A stretch of DNA of 64,000 bases from Sutcliffiella horikoshii (GTDB taxonomy: Bacteria; Bacillota; Bacilli; Bacillales; Bacillaceae_I), in NCBI RefSeq assembly GCF_008180725.1, contig NZ_VTEV01000003.1, positions 363,841 to 427,840 of the forward strand, given 5' to 3'. The notes under the pieces were generated by a model. It was not told the origin of the DNA, made no database searches, and worked only from the letters and a program-made list of their open reading frames with translations. Positions 17,956-27,025 of the stretch are shown in pieces. Each line of letters opens with the position of its first letter. The first letter of the stretch is position 1. A program made the translations under genes and the position numbers.

Positions 17956-19887
17956 TTATCTCTTTGCTTCTTTCACCAAGTTATCCACAAATTTCTCTAG
18001 TGAGATTGTCTCGGATTTTTGTTCGCCGTATTTGCGGACATTTACTGCGCGTTCTTGTATTTCATTGTCTCCTAGCACTAGCATGTATGGAATCTTTTGC
18101 ATTTGTGCTTCACGGATTTTGTAGCCGATCTTTTCGTTTCTTTCGTCCATTTCCACGCGAATTCCTTTTGATTTTAGAAGGTCTTGCACTTCTTTTGCAT
18201 AGTCGAAATGCGCGTCAGGTGATACAGGGATCACTTGCACTTGTACTGGCGCCAACCAAGTTGGGAATGCACCTTTGTATTCTTCAATCAGGAATGCTAC
18301 AAAGCGTTCCATTGTGGATACAACACCACGGTGGATAACAACCGGGCGGTGCTGCTTGCCGTCTTCCCCAACATAAGTGAGGTCGAATTTCTCTGGTAAT
18401 AAGAAGTCAAGTTGAACTGTGGATAGTGTCTCTTCTTTTCCAAGAGCAGTACGTACTTGAACGTCTAATTTAGGACCGTAGAATGCTGCTTCGTCGATTG
18501 CTTCAAAATAATCAAGACCAAGCTCATCCATCGCTTCCTTCAACATGCCTTGGGCTTTTTCCCACATTGCATCGTCATCAAAATATTTCTCTTTATTTTC
18601 AGGATCACGGTAGGAGAGACGGAAAGAATAGTCATCCAGGCCGAAGTCTTTATATACTTCAAGAACTAGGTTCACAACACGCTTCAGTTCATCTTTGATT
18701 TGATCAGGACGAACAAAGATGTGGGCATCATTCAGAGTCATTCCACGTACACGCTGTAGTCCTGCAAGCGCACCGGACATTTCATAACGGTGCATTGTGC
18801 CAAGTTCGGCAATACGTACAGGAAGCTGACGGTAACTGTGGATGCTGTTTTTGTACACCATCATATGGTGCGGACAGTTCATCGGACGAAGAACAAGTTG
18901 CTCGTTATCCATTTCCATTGGAGGGAACATGCCGTCTTGATAGTGGTCCCAGTGCCCGGAAGTCTTGTATAGCTCTACGCTACCCATTACAGGAGTGTAC
19001 ACGTGGTCATAACCAAGTTCCACTTCTTTATCGACGATATAGCGTTCGATTACGCGGCGGATTGTTGCACCCTTTGGTAACCATAGCGGCAATCCTTGCC
19101 CAACCTTTTGGGAGTTAAAGAAAAGGTCAAGCTCTTTTCCAATTTTACGGTGATCACGTTCTTTTGCCTCTTCCAACAGGCGAAGATGCTCATCAAGATC
19201 TGCTTTTTTGAAGAAGGCAGTTCCGTAAATACGTTGAAGCATTTTGTTTTTGCTGTCGCCTCGCCAGTATGCACCTGCAATGCTTAACAACTTGAACTCT
19301 TTAATTTTCCCAGTGGATGGTACATGTATTCCACGGCAAAGGTCAAAGAACTCGCCTTGTTCGTAGATAGAGATAGTCTCTCCTTCTGGCAGTTCGCGGA
19401 TCAATTCAAGCTTCAGCTCATCATTCAGCTCTTCGTAGCGGCGCAATGCTTCTTCTCTGCTCACTTCCACACGAACAACATCCAAGTTTTCGCTGACGAT
19501 CTTCTTCATTTCTTTTTCGATTTTTTGAAGGTCTTCTGGAGTTAAAGATTCTTCCATGTCGATATCATAGTAGAACCCGTTCTCGATTACAGGACCGATT
19601 CCCAGTTTTACGTTGCCGTATAGGCGTTTGATCGCTTGTGCCATCAAGTGGGCAGTACTGTGTCGCATGATTCCAAGCGCTTCGTCGGAGTCTTGCATGA
19701 TGATGCTGATTTCTCCGTCTATTTCGATTGGGGAACGCAGGTCGATGAGTTCTCCGTTTAGTTTTCCAGCGATTGCTTTCTTTTTCAGACCCGGACTGAT
19801 GGATGCAGCGATATCTTCTGTTGTCGTACCACGTTCAAACTCCTTTACCGCTCCGTCTGGAAATGTGATCTTCATTAATTCCGACAT
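17956..19887 (-). CDS. thrS: Threonine-tRNA ligase
   Basis: A class II synthetase of 643 residues, the B. subtilis length. Domains in order: TGS (MKITFPDG onward, to about 65), the editing domain with [14 protein letters not shown] near 78, the catalytic core with motif 2 region [15 protein letters not shown] and motif 3 [15 protein letters not shown], and an anticodon-binding C-terminus. The ATG at 19887 has AGAGGTG upstream; an in-frame GTG three codons earlier is part of that SD. It is controlled by the T-box at 20083-20365. Confidence 0.97.
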   Translation of the reverse strand: MSELMKITFPDGAVKEFERGTTTEDIAASISPGLKKKAIAGKLNGELIDLRSPIEIDGEISIIMQDSDEALGIMRHSTAHLMAQAIKRLYGNVKLGIGPVIENGFYYDIDMEESLTPEDLQKIEKEMKKIVSENLDVVRVEVSREEALRRYEELNDELKLELIRELPEGETISIYEQGEFFDLCRGIHVPSTGKIKEFKLLSIAGAYWRGDSKNKMLQRIYGTAFFKKADLDEHLRLLEEAKERDHRKIGKELDLFFNSQKVGQGLPLWLPKGATIRRVIERYIVDKEVELGYDHVYTPVMGSVELYKTSGHWDHYQDGMFPPMEMDNEQLVLRPMNCPHHMMVYKNSIHSYRQLPVRIAELGTMHRYEMSGALAGLQRVRGMTLNDAHIFVRPDQIKDELKRVVNLVLEVYKDFGLDDYSFRLSYRDPENKEKYFDDDAMWEKAQGMLKEAMDELGLDYFEAIDEAAFYGPKLDVQVRTALGKEETLSTVQLDFLLPEKFDLTYVGEDGKQHRPVVIHRGVVSTMERFVAFLIEEYKGAFPTWLAPVQVQVIPVSPDAHFDYAKEVQDLLKSKGIRVEMDERNEKIGYKIREAQMQKIPYMLVLGDNEIQERAVNVRKYGEQKSETISLEKFVDNLVKEAKR

Positions 19888-19932
19888 CTCTGTCACCTCT
19901 TCTTTAGAATTTTTTAGGTTCTGTTATACACC

Positions 19933-20060
19933 GCTGTTGATTTCCGCAAATGGCTTCGCTTTCCTAGGGGCGCTGCTGGAGCCTCCTCGGCTTCGCCTGC
20001 GGGGTCTCCACCTAGCGCTATCTCCCTTAGGAGTCTTCGCCTTTTGCTCCAATCAACAGC
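19933..20060. repeat. Dispersed intergenic repeat, type copy
   Basis: Perfect inverted ends GCTGTTGATT (19933-19942) and AATCAACAGC. The interior carries GGCTTCGCTTTCCTAGGGGC, TGGAGCCTCCTCGG, GGGGTCTCCACC and GGAGTCTTCGCC. Near-identical copies lie at 25556, 38278 and 39421. It sits in the thrS leader, after the T-box terminator. Confidence 0.9.
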
Positions 20061-20082
20061 TAGAGATTAACTGAACCAAAAT

Positions 20083-20365
20083 AAAAAAACCCGCCCCTTA
20101 TATAATATAAGGGACGAGTTTAATATCCGTGTTTCCACCCAAGTTCCCATCTTTTAAAGATACTAAAAGACGGCTTCATTATTTCATAACGAGGGATTTC
20201 CCCGTCAACAGCTACTGCGATGTTCACCGTTGAAGTTCAGAGGTGGTTAGGGTTTTAATCGTGATAGGAAGCTTACAGCCGGTGACTTCCCTCTCTAAAA
20301 TCCGTTTTTAAAACACTCATGTCCTCATCGATACTTTTTGAGCTATGAAGTTAAAATTGATTATG
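20083..20365 (-). promoter_or_regulatory. T-box leader of thrS
   Basis: T-box core CTTGGGTGGAAACACGG on the minus strand, then a terminator AACTCGTCCCTTATA...TATAAGGGGCGGGTT and T run. An ACC codon within CTAACCACCTC is a plausible Thr specifier. Uncharged tRNA-Thr would relieve termination. Confidence 0.88.
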
Positions 20366-20371
20366 TAGGTT

Positions 20372-20400
20372 ATTATATTCTCCTGTTAGAGGAAAATCAA
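20372..20400 (-). promoter_or_regulatory. Sigma-A promoter of thrS leader
   Basis: TTGATT (20395-20400), 17-base spacer, TATAAT (20372-20377) on the minus strand. Confidence 0.8.
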
Positions 20401-20409
20401 GTGGTCACT

Positions 20410-21246
20410 TTAATCAATTTTACTTTTATTTTGCCCAAAATAGTGAAAAGGTAAAACAACGGCACGCTCTTCAAATATATTTCGGATTGTCTCCACAAGC
20501 TGATGCTCTGTATTATCCGTGTAGAGAAACAGTTTTTTAGGCGCAATAGAAACCAGTGGAGCAAGTACGACCGAGTCTATATAATACGAATAATTGTTAA
20601 AATGAGTGCGGTTCATAAATTTGATGAGCTGATTTTTTGGAATATGCGAGAAAGACTTATCATAAAAATCGAATTGATATTGATAAACAAGGTGCAATTC
20701 GTCAAGCTTTGAATCTGTGGTCGTCAGTAATTCCCGTAGTTGATGGACAAACGATTGATACTCCTGTTCCAGCTTATACTCATCAATTGCCGCTTCCACA
20801 AATACTTGCAATCCTTCAAAGTATTCTTTCAACCGGAATGTAATAAAGGAGTCAAATGAAAACGATATGGGCTTTTGAAAAAAGGACTGCATGACAGATT
20901 CCAACTGGGCATCACGTTGCTCTAGAGCCGGGAGATTCGGTATATCAGACCGTTCTCCGAGCAGAATGGATTGCAGAATACAGAGAATCTGTTCCTGTTC
21001 TTCTTCTTCTTTATAGTAAAACGTATTTGCCAATACCGACAATATCCATTCTTTTTCTTTAGTACGGTGAATGTAATACTTCAGCACCGGGACAATGGTA
21101 TTTCTGTAAAAATGAACATCCTTTGATTCCACGACGATTTTTTCTTTATGTAAAGAAAGGATAGAATCACTCTCAGGATTTTTCTCTAGTATATTCATAT
21201 ATATAGCAGTTGCGTCCGATTCATTTCGAAAGGAAATCTCAAACAA
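20410..21246 (-). CDS. ytxC: Sporulation-associated protein YtxC
   Basis: A 278-residue soluble protein of the YtxC family, found only in endospore formers, of unknown biochemical role. The long alpha-helical middle (FSFDSFITFRLKEYFEGLQ) and the ending FEERAVVLPFHYF match the family. The start is TTG after GGGGGGAC. In B. subtilis it follows dnaI and precedes thrS; here a lipid kinase gene stands where dnaI is expected. Confidence 0.85.
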   Translation of the reverse strand: MFEISFRNESDATAIYMNILEKNPESDSILSLHKEKIVVESKDVHFYRNTIVPVLKYYIHRTKEKEWILSVLANTFYYKEEEEQEQILCILQSILLGERSDIPNLPALEQRDAQLESVMQSFFQKPISFSFDSFITFRLKEYFEGLQVFVEAAIDEYKLEQEYQSFVHQLRELLTTTDSKLDELHLVYQYQFDFYDKSFSHIPKNQLIKFMNRTHFNNYSYYIDSVVLAPLVSIAPKKLFLYTDNTEHQLVETIRNIFEERAVVLPFHYFGQNKSKID

Positions 21247-21314
21247 GTTTGTCCCCCCTTTGGTACACCTAATTCAATGTATATGGGATGGAGGTTGGAA
21301 AAATGAATAAATAT

Positions 21315-21360
21315 AAAAAAATATGCGCCATCCCCCCTAAAGAAAGGACTAGCGCATCTC
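21315..21360 (-). terminator. Terminator of lipid kinase gene
   Basis: GATGCGC...GGCGCAT stem followed by a seven-T run on the minus strand. Confidence 0.75.
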
Positions 21361-21367
21361 ATAAATC

Positions 21368-22267
21368 TTACGAAAATGGAAAATCACCTACGAGAACTTC
21401 CAAATGATTAGGAAGAATGGAGACAGTAGAAGGTGTATGGTAGGTTTTTTCACCGTCTGTATCGATTTCTTGATTGGGAGTTGCCTGTATTCTCAATTCT
21501 TTTGCACGGAAGTAGACAAGATCGTCGTTGCCTTCTGCTGGGAACTCTTTTTGAAGTCTGGTCTGCATCCATGTCCAAAGTTGGGCAATGGAGGTTTGCT
21601 TTATGATCAACACATCCAGTTCACCGTCCTGTACGCTTGAAGAAGGGAAAAACGATTGAATACCGCCCAGAAAAGAACCATTTCCGATCAGCAGCATGAC
21701 AGCATCCCCTTTATAGGATTTTGTTTCACTTTCTATTGTAAGCTGAAACGGTTCCTCCTCCATTACCGTTTGTCCAGCACTGATGTAATAAGATAGTTTC
21801 CCGAGAAGCTGTTTGGTCCCGCTGTCAATGTTGCCTGAAACCTTGGAAACTAAACCGATTCCCCAGAAGTTCAAGAAATACTGATTGTCACTTTTGCCGA
21901 CGTCCACTTTTTCTGTACGCTTTTCTAGAATTTGCTCCACTGCTTTTAACGGGTGTTGCGTGATTCCAAGCGTTCGAGAAAAATCATTACAGGTTCCTCC
22001 TGGTATGATAGCAAATACCGGCCTTTTTTTAAGAGGAGCCAATGCGTTTATTAATTCGAAGATGGTTCCGTCCCCGCCAGCCCCAATAATAAGGTCTACG
22101 TGCCCTGCCAGCTCCTCAACGAGTTTGGCACCGTCACCTTCTTTTTCGGTCGGATGGATGGTGACTTCCTCAAATGTGTTCGATAACATCTCTTCTATCT
22201 GTTCGATGGAATTAATTAATTTCTTGTTCCCGGCATTTGGATTAACGATCACCGCTACTCTCTTCAA
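21368..22267 (-). CDS. YegS/BmrU-family lipid (diacylglycerol) kinase
   Basis: A 299-residue protein with the DAGK catalytic signature: VNPNAGNKK at the N-terminus, GAGGDGTIFELINAL near residue 81 and PGGTCNDFSRTL near 107. The C-terminal beta domain ends in a conserved DGE pattern (QEIDTDGEKTY). Such enzymes phosphorylate diacylglycerol or related lipids at the membrane. It has its own terminator and a terminator before it, so it is an independent unit set between dnaB and ytxC. Substrate is not decidable from sequence. Confidence 0.88.
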   Translation of the reverse strand: MKRVAVIVNPNAGNKKLINSIEQIEEMLSNTFEEVTIHPTEKEGDGAKLVEELAGHVDLIIGAGGDGTIFELINALAPLKKRPVFAIIPGGTCNDFSRTLGITQHPLKAVEQILEKRTEKVDVGKSDNQYFLNFWGIGLVSKVSGNIDSGTKQLLGKLSYYISAGQTVMEEEPFQLTIESETKSYKGDAVMLLIGNGSFLGGIQSFFPSSSVQDGELDVLIIKQTSIAQLWTWMQTRLQKEFPAEGNDDLVYFRAKELRIQATPNQEIDTDGEKTYHTPSTVSILPNHLEVLVGDFPFS

Positions 22268-22350
22268 AGGTTATTTCCCCTTTTCTTTAGTCTTATAATA
22301 GACGATACCCTTTTTTTGTAGTATTAACATCTTTTCAACATATAGCATCC

Positions 22351-22392
22351 AAAAAAGAAGGCCGCATCCCCTAAAAGGTACATGCAGCCTCT
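22351..22392 (-). terminator. Terminator directly after dnaB
   Basis: AGAGGCTGCATGTACC...GGGATGCGGCCTT with T runs on the minus strand, starting at the dnaB stop. It shows that dnaB is now the last gene of its unit. Confidence 0.75.
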
Positions 22393-22395
22393 TTT

Positions 22396-23850
22396 TTATG
22401 GATCCAACCTTATTTTTTTCTCTTTCATTTTCGCTAAACGTTCCATCAGCTTCTGCTTTTCGTCTTCTTCTACTTCCTTAAACTTATCAGACTGACTACT
22501 TGTAGCATCCGACTCCGTCGCCGCTCCATCCGAACTGACAAAACGATTGCGCACCACTTTCCCTGCTTGGGCTTTAGAGGTGCTACCTCCACCAGTACCC
22601 TTAGAAGCTGGCTTTGTGTCCGCCCAATTCTGGTACTGACGGTGCTCTTCTTTTGCAAGTTCCATAGCTTCACTGACGGTTTTCACCTGTTTACGTGCCC
22701 AGTGACTTGCAATCTTTTCGACGTATTTCCGGTTAAGCTTCATATCTGTTTTCAACAACACATAATAAAGCAACACATTTACGACTCCTGGTGTCAGTTG
22801 TTGTTTGAACAGGACGTCTTCAACAATACGAAGGTCAGAGGCAGAAGGTTCCGATCCACCAGAGAGATCCGTTAGCATTTGCTTTGGAGAGACATTCTCC
22901 AACTGTTGAATGAGTTGTTCATCCTTTGTGGCAGGCTTTTTGTCCGTAAACTGTCTTAAGTTCAGAGGCTGTGTTTTTTCCACAAGTCCCGGCAATGTAT
23001 CTTGGTATTCCAGCTGATACCAATCCCTTGCCGCCTTGCGGAGTTTTTCCAGATCTACTTTTTCGTCTACATCAATCACATTCATCATTAGGTTTCGCAT
23101 GGATATTGGATCAATGGTATAGATGAAAGATAGTTTGACAATCGCTTCCTTCACTTTAGCGGTGATCGATTTTTTTGGAATGACCACTTCTGACAGTCCT
23201 GCAAAAAACAGATCAAAGTCAAAGGTTTCTTGGGCTACCTTTGGCTCGCTTCCTTTTTTACGGTCCATCCACTCTTCACCTTCAGCCAACGGCAGTTCTT
23301 CCATCATTTCCTCGTTCGCTGCATAGGCCATATTTTCCGACTGAACGGAATGGAAGACATCACTGAAACTTCGTGTCACTTCCTGGTAATCATCTACAGG
23401 AAGTACCTTGTCGGAAAAGTATTTCTTTACACTTGCGTATTTATTTTTCCCTAGTCGATTATATAAGTAGATAGTTAGCATTGGTTCTGAAAAGAATGCT
23501 TCCGGGGAAAGTGGAGGTTGAAGTTCATAAATGAAAGTGCGAAGCTGATCATCTTCCTTGACCCACGTCTTTAATAGGCCGATGCCTTCAAGTTTTATTC
23601 TTTCCTGATGGATATCTTTTAAATTGCATTGCATCGTTGTCATAATTCCATGATGCGTTGTCTCTCCGCCCCATAAGCGATCTTGGTCCAGTTCACTCCA
23701 AAGGGTCATGTACAAACTGAATCCCCTGAAACCAAGCAACGGCTGATAAAGCATGGTAAGAATTTTTCGGTCAAACTGCTGGAGCACTCCATTTGAACGG
23801 ACAATATACCGGTCTACAGGGACCAGCTCTTTCCAATGGCGATCAGACAT
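22396..23850 (-). CDS. dnaB: Replication initiation and membrane attachment protein DnaB
   Basis: A 484-residue Gram-positive helicase co-loader (not the E. coli DnaB helicase). Residues 1 to about 200 form the DDBH1 winged-helix region and about 290-400 the DDBH2 domain, followed by a charged tail ending EKQKLMERLAKMKEKK. With DnaD and the loader DnaI it places the replicative helicase at oriC and restart sites. nrdR lies upstream as in B. subtilis. The usual downstream partner gene dnaI is absent. Confidence 0.93.
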   Translation of the reverse strand: MSDRHWKELVPVDRYIVRSNGVLQQFDRKILTMLYQPLLGFRGFSLYMTLWSELDQDRLWGGETTHHGIMTTMQCNLKDIHQERIKLEGIGLLKTWVKEDDQLRTFIYELQPPLSPEAFFSEPMLTIYLYNRLGKNKYASVKKYFSDKVLPVDDYQEVTRSFSDVFHSVQSENMAYAANEEMMEELPLAEGEEWMDRKKGSEPKVAQETFDFDLFFAGLSEVVIPKKSITAKVKEAIVKLSFIYTIDPISMRNLMMNVIDVDEKVDLEKLRKAARDWYQLEYQDTLPGLVEKTQPLNLRQFTDKKPATKDEQLIQQLENVSPKQMLTDLSGGSEPSASDLRIVEDVLFKQQLTPGVVNVLLYYVLLKTDMKLNRKYVEKIASHWARKQVKTVSEAMELAKEEHRQYQNWADTKPASKGTGGGSTSKAQAGKVVRNRFVSSDGAATESDATSSQSDKFKEVEEDEKQKLMERLAKMKEKKIRLDP

Positions 23851-23884
23851 GATACATCCAAACCTTTCTTTTAAAAAAATAATC

Positions 23885-23914
23885 GAAAAAGAGAGGCATA
23901 TGTTTCCTCTCTCA
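23885..23914 (-). terminator. Hairpin with T run between nrdR and dnaB
   Basis: GAGAGAGG AAACATATG CCTCTCTTTTTC on the minus strand. It may terminate or attenuate transcription before dnaB. Confidence 0.6.
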
Positions 23915-23925
23915 CTTAGGGTTGC

Positions 23926-24387
23926 TTATTTTCGTTCCTTATCAATGATTTCCTTTAATTCATCCAAGAAGACATTGATATCCTTAAATTGACGGTATAC
24001 AGAAGCAAAACGTACATATGCTACTTCATCTATTTTTGACAATCTTTCCATTACCATTTCACCGACCATATCGCTTTTCACTTCTGATATGCCGATATTT
24101 CTTAATTCTTTTTCTACTTCCATCACAATGTCTTCGAGTTGCTTTAGGGCAACTGGTCTTTTTTCGCATGCTCGTATTAAGCCTCTCAGCACTTTTTCCC
24201 TGCTGAATTCTTCTCGTATTCCTTCTTTTTTCACAACGATAAGCGGCATTTCCTCCACTTTTTCAAATGTTGTAAAACGGTAGGAACATGACTCGCATTC
24301 TCTTCTTCTTCTAATGGATTTTCCCTCTTCTACAGGGCGTGAATCTAACACCTTCGTCCCATTATGGTGACAGGCAGGACATTTCAT
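23926..24387 (-). CDS. nrdR: Transcriptional repressor NrdR
   Basis: A 153-residue repressor of ribonucleotide reductase genes. The N-terminal zinc ribbon is CPACHHNG...CESCSYRF, with the RRRREC basic patch, and an ATP-cone domain follows ([15 protein letters not shown] onward) that senses ATP/dATP. The ATG at 24387 gives MKCPACHH, as in the family; a GTG four codons upstream has a poorer SD context. Confidence 0.95.
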   Translation of the reverse strand: MKCPACHHNGTKVLDSRPVEEGKSIRRRRECESCSYRFTTFEKVEEMPLIVVKKEGIREEFSREKVLRGLIRACEKRPVALKQLEDIVMEVEKELRNIGISEVKSDMVGEMVMERLSKIDEVAYVRFASVYRQFKDINVFLDELKEIIDKERK

Positions 24388-24411
24388 GATGGTTTCCACT
24401 CCGTTTCCAAT

Positions 24412-24816
24412 CTACTTTTTCTCCGAATTCAGCCCGGATCCAATATAGATCATCGATTTATCAATCCGTTCATACATCTGTTTGATCAGCTGACGACTGT
24501 ATCCAAAATCGAAAGGTAGCTTGGTTTCTGTTGTAACGGAAAAATCAACTGCCGTTTCAAAAGGTCGGACAGATATAACTGTGACAATGACAAATGCTTT
24601 TCTGCCTTTGTTCACTTGCAATGCCATTTCCCCGTGCTCTTCAGAGACAGACTTTACCGTTACCCCTTCCATCTTGTTAAACAATTCTTGTAAAGCCTTC
24701 ATTGCGTTCTTATTGGTAGTTTTATAATACCGGCTACGAAGGGATTCTTCTGTATGATTTTCCCGTGTTTCCGAGTGATTGGTCAATATACCTTTCAGCT
24801 TTTGTATCGCTCCCAC
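24412..24816 (-). CDS. Conserved cytosolic protein of unknown function
   Basis: A 134-residue soluble protein without membrane segments or obvious catalytic motif. A charged N-terminus (NHTEESLRSRYYKTTNKNAM) precedes a mixed alpha/beta domain containing KAFVIVTVISVRPFETAVDF. I recall similar proteins annotated only as cytosolic protein in Bacillaceae. It lies 24 bases upstream of nrdR on the same strand and is probably cotranscribed with nrdR. A terminator separates it from speH. Confidence 0.6.
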   Translation of the reverse strand: MGAIQKLKGILTNHSETRENHTEESLRSRYYKTTNKNAMKALQELFNKMEGVTVKSVSEEHGEMALQVNKGRKAFVIVTVISVRPFETAVDFSVTTETKLPFDFGYSRQLIKQMYERIDKSMIYIGSGLNSEKK

Positions 24817-24874
24817 TTTAGCCTGACAACCCCTTAAATTGTGTTTTTTATGTATGATATATTTTTGAGTATAA

Positions 24875-24906
24875 TAAAAAGAGGTGCATGCTATACACCT
24901 CTCTTT
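24875..24906 (-). terminator. Terminator of speH
   Basis: AGAGAGGTGTATAGC ATGCACCTCTTTTTA on the minus strand after speH. Confidence 0.75.
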
Positions 24907-24930
24907 ATTTTAATGCATTTAGTTATAATT

Positions 24931-25305
24931 TTAAAGAGCTTTTGCTTTGTTTACTTGAACAGGACCCATTCCACGTGGAAGTTCGATTGTTTCACGCGTC
25001 TGAGCATTTAAAGCAGTTGCAATATAGTCAGCTGAAATATTAGGATCTAATTCTCCGCATGTATAAACATCGATACTTGCATATCCGTGCTCTGGGAAGC
25101 TATGAATCGTTAAGTGGGATTCGGAAATAATAACTACTCCGCTTACCCCTTGAGGAGCAAATTTATGAAAAGCTACCTCTCTTACTTCTGCACCTGATTT
25201 TAATGCAGCATCGACAAAAGTTTTTTCGATGTAATCCATATCATTCAATTTGTCAAAATCGCAACCCCATAATTCTGAAATAACGTGACGACCTACTGTT
25301 TCCAT
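24931..25305 (-). CDS. speH: S-adenosylmethionine decarboxylase proenzyme
   Basis: A 124-residue class 1B AdoMetDC that makes the aminopropyl donor for spermidine. The proenzyme self-cleaves between Glu62 and Ser63 within [14 protein letters not shown], leaving a pyruvoyl group on the new alpha-chain start. The ATG at 25305 ([20 protein letters not shown]) follows GGGGGAACGTGAG; the open frame extends further upstream but without family match. The mRNA has an unusually long leader. Confidence 0.95.
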   Translation of the reverse strand: METVGRHVISELWGCDFDKLNDMDYIEKTFVDAALKSGAEVREVAFHKFAPQGVSGVVIISESHLTIHSFPEHGYASIDVYTCGELDPNISADYIATALNAQTRETIELPRGMGPVQVNKAKAL

Positions 25306-25449
25306 CTCACGTTCCCCCTTTTCATTTTTTAAAATACATGAATTCCTCAAAGGTGAAGAGTGATTGATGTATTACTACCACGGGGGAAAGTTAGTCCAGA
25401 GAGGTCCTAACCCTTTAAGTAGCCACATAATCGTTTCAAGAAGTTCACG
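25306..25449 (-). other. Long, probably structured speH leader
   Basis: About 145 untranslated bases lie between the mapped-by-eye promoter and the speH ATG. The RNA contains GTTAG...CTAAC enclosing GGACCTCTCTGG, flanked by CTAC and GTAG segments that could close an outer stem. No terminator is seen inside. I do not recognise a known riboswitch. Confidence 0.35.
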
Positions 25450-25455
25450 AAAAAT

Positions 25456-25484
25456 AGTATAATGCTTTTATTTTAGATTTGCAA
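25456..25484 (-). promoter_or_regulatory. Sigma-A promoter of speH
   Basis: TTGCAA (25479-25484), 17-base spacer, TATACT (25456-25461) on the minus strand. Confidence 0.75.
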
Positions 25485-25555
25485 CAGGCATTTGAGACTT
25501 TTTTTCTTGTAATCTATGAATTTATTAGAAAAACCTAGTTGCTTGGTTATGCACC

Positions 25556-25682
25556 GCTGTTGATTTCCGCAAATGGCTTCGCTTTCCTAGAGGTACTGCT
25601 GGAGCCTCCTCGGCTACGCCTGAGAGGCTCCACCTAGCGCTATCTCCCTTAGGAGTCTTCGCCTTTTGCTCCAATCAATAGC
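25556..25682. repeat. Dispersed intergenic repeat, copy
   Basis: GCTGTTGATT at the left end and AATCAATAGC at the right. The interior is nearly identical to the copy at 19933. It lies between the gapB terminator and the speH promoter. Confidence 0.9.
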
Positions 25683-25724
25683 TAGAAATTACTAGAAAAA
25701 ATAATTCTATTTTCCGACACATGC

Positions 25725-25757
25725 AAAAAAGCGGTTAACACAAAATGTTAACCGCTT
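25725..25757 (-). terminator. Terminator of gapB
   Basis: AAGCGGTTAACA TTTTG TGTTAACCGCTT followed by T run on the minus strand. Confidence 0.9.
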
Positions 25758-25793
25758 ACATTTATTTTAGTATAATATTGTTTCAGGCAAAAA

Positions 25794-26825
25794 TTAACCT
25801 GCCATTACTTCTTTAGCTTCTACCATTTTTTCAGCCACGAACTGAACAAGATCTACCACTCGGCAAGAGTAACCCCACTCATTATCGTACCAAGCCAATA
25901 CTTTTACCTTTGTATCGCCCATCACCATCGTGGATAAACCGTCGATGATTGCAGAATGCGGATTAGTGTTGAAGTCCACAGATACAAGCGGCTCCATTGT
26001 AACCCCTAATATACCATCCATAGAACCGATGGAAGCACTCTGGAACGCATCATTCACGTCTTCTACCGTAACCGGTTTCTTTAAGTCTACCACTAAGTCC
26101 ACAAGCGATACGTTGGGTGTCGGAACACGTAACGCCATTCCGTGAAGTTTACCCTTTAAGTGTGGAAGAACTAGAGATAATGCTTTTGCCGCACCTGTAG
26201 AAGTTGGGATGATGGACTGACCGCAAGCTCTTGCTCTGCGAAGATCTTTATGCGGGTTGTCAATATTTTTTTGGTCGTTTGTGTAAGCATGAACGGTTGT
26301 CATTAGTCCGTTTTCAATTCCAAATTGTTGATCTAACACTTTTACAACTGGAGCTAGGCAGTTTGTCGTACAAGAAGCGTTAGAGATGACAAAATGCTCA
26401 TTCATATCTAGTACTTCTTCATTTACACCCATGACAATCGTTACATCTTCGTTTTTGCCAGGAGCTGTCAGTACGACCCGCTTAGCACCTGCTTGAAGAT
26501 GAAGTGCCGCTTTCTCGCGAGAATTAAATTTCCCTGTTGCCTCGATAACGATATCTATATTCATTTCTTTCCAAGGAAGCTCTTCTGGGTTACGGTTGCT
26601 TACTAATTGAATGCGCTTACCATTTACGATTAAGGCATTGTCTTCAGCGTATACATCCGCATCGAAACGTCCATGGTTTGTGTCGTATTTAATAAGGTGA
26701 GCTAGCGTTTCCGCTGGATAGCTCGCATTGATTGCAACGATATTTAAGCCTTCTTCTTGGATGGCGCGTCTGAATACCATTCTCCCTATTCGTCCAAACC
26801 CGTTAATTGCAACCTTTGCCTTCAT
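25794..26825 (-). CDS. gapB: Gluconeogenic glyceraldehyde-3-phosphate dehydrogenase GapB
   Basis: A 343-residue GAPDH with the catalytic [12 protein letters not shown]. The cofactor region reads [13 protein letters not shown], where glycolytic GapA has an aspartate; this matches the NADP-preferring GapB, which runs in the gluconeogenic direction. The ATG at 26825 gives [15 protein letters not shown]. An upstream extension of the frame lacks family match. The promoter carries two CcpN-type boxes (26848-26892), consistent with repression on glucose. Confidence 0.95.
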   Translation of the reverse strand: MKAKVAINGFGRIGRMVFRRAIQEEGLNIVAINASYPAETLAHLIKYDTNHGRFDADVYAEDNALIVNGKRIQLVSNRNPEELPWKEMNIDIVIEATGKFNSREKAALHLQAGAKRVVLTAPGKNEDVTIVMGVNEEVLDMNEHFVISNASCTTNCLAPVVKVLDQQFGIENGLMTTVHAYTNDQKNIDNPHKDLRRARACGQSIIPTSTGAAKALSLVLPHLKGKLHGMALRVPTPNVSLVDLVVDLKKPVTVEDVNDAFQSASIGSMDGILGVTMEPLVSVDFNTNPHSAIIDGLSTMVMGDTKVKVLAWYDNEWGYSCRVVDLVQFVAEKMVEAKEVMAG

Positions 26826-26847
26826 GAAAATTCCCCATTTCTGTATA

Positions 26848-26892
26848 TATGTTATACTTATTAATCTGTTATCCTGCAATTAGTATAACATA
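26848..26892 (-). promoter_or_regulatory. gapB promoter with two CcpN-type boxes
   Basis: Promoter TTGCAG (26874-26879), 17-base spacer, TATAAC (26851-26856). TATGTTATACT, an exact fit to my recollection of the CcpN consensus TRTGHYATAYW, occurs at 26848-26858 (plus orientation) over the -10, and again at 26882-26892 (minus orientation) just upstream of the -35. Confidence 0.75.
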
Positions 26893-26920
26893 ATTAAATT
26901 CTATATGTCATGTGAAAAAT

Positions 26921-26957
26921 AAAAAAAGGGCATATCCCTATTTTTGGATATGTCCTT
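26921..26957 (-). terminator. Terminator of coaE
   Basis: AAGGACATATCC AAAAATA GGGATATGCCCTT and T run on the minus strand. Confidence 0.85.
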
Positions 26958-26990
26958 AGTACTATTAACCTATTAGTTTTTGCATTTACA

Positions 26991-27020
26991 GTTGATATCC
27001 GTTTAGGCACTACGATCAAC
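26991..27020. repeat. Internally deleted remnant of the dispersed repeat
   Basis: GTTGATATCCG...CACTACGATCAAC keeps the two ends of the copy at 7171-7296, including the CACTACGATCAAC tail, but almost all the interior is gone. Confidence 0.6.
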
Positions 27021-27025
27021 CGGGG

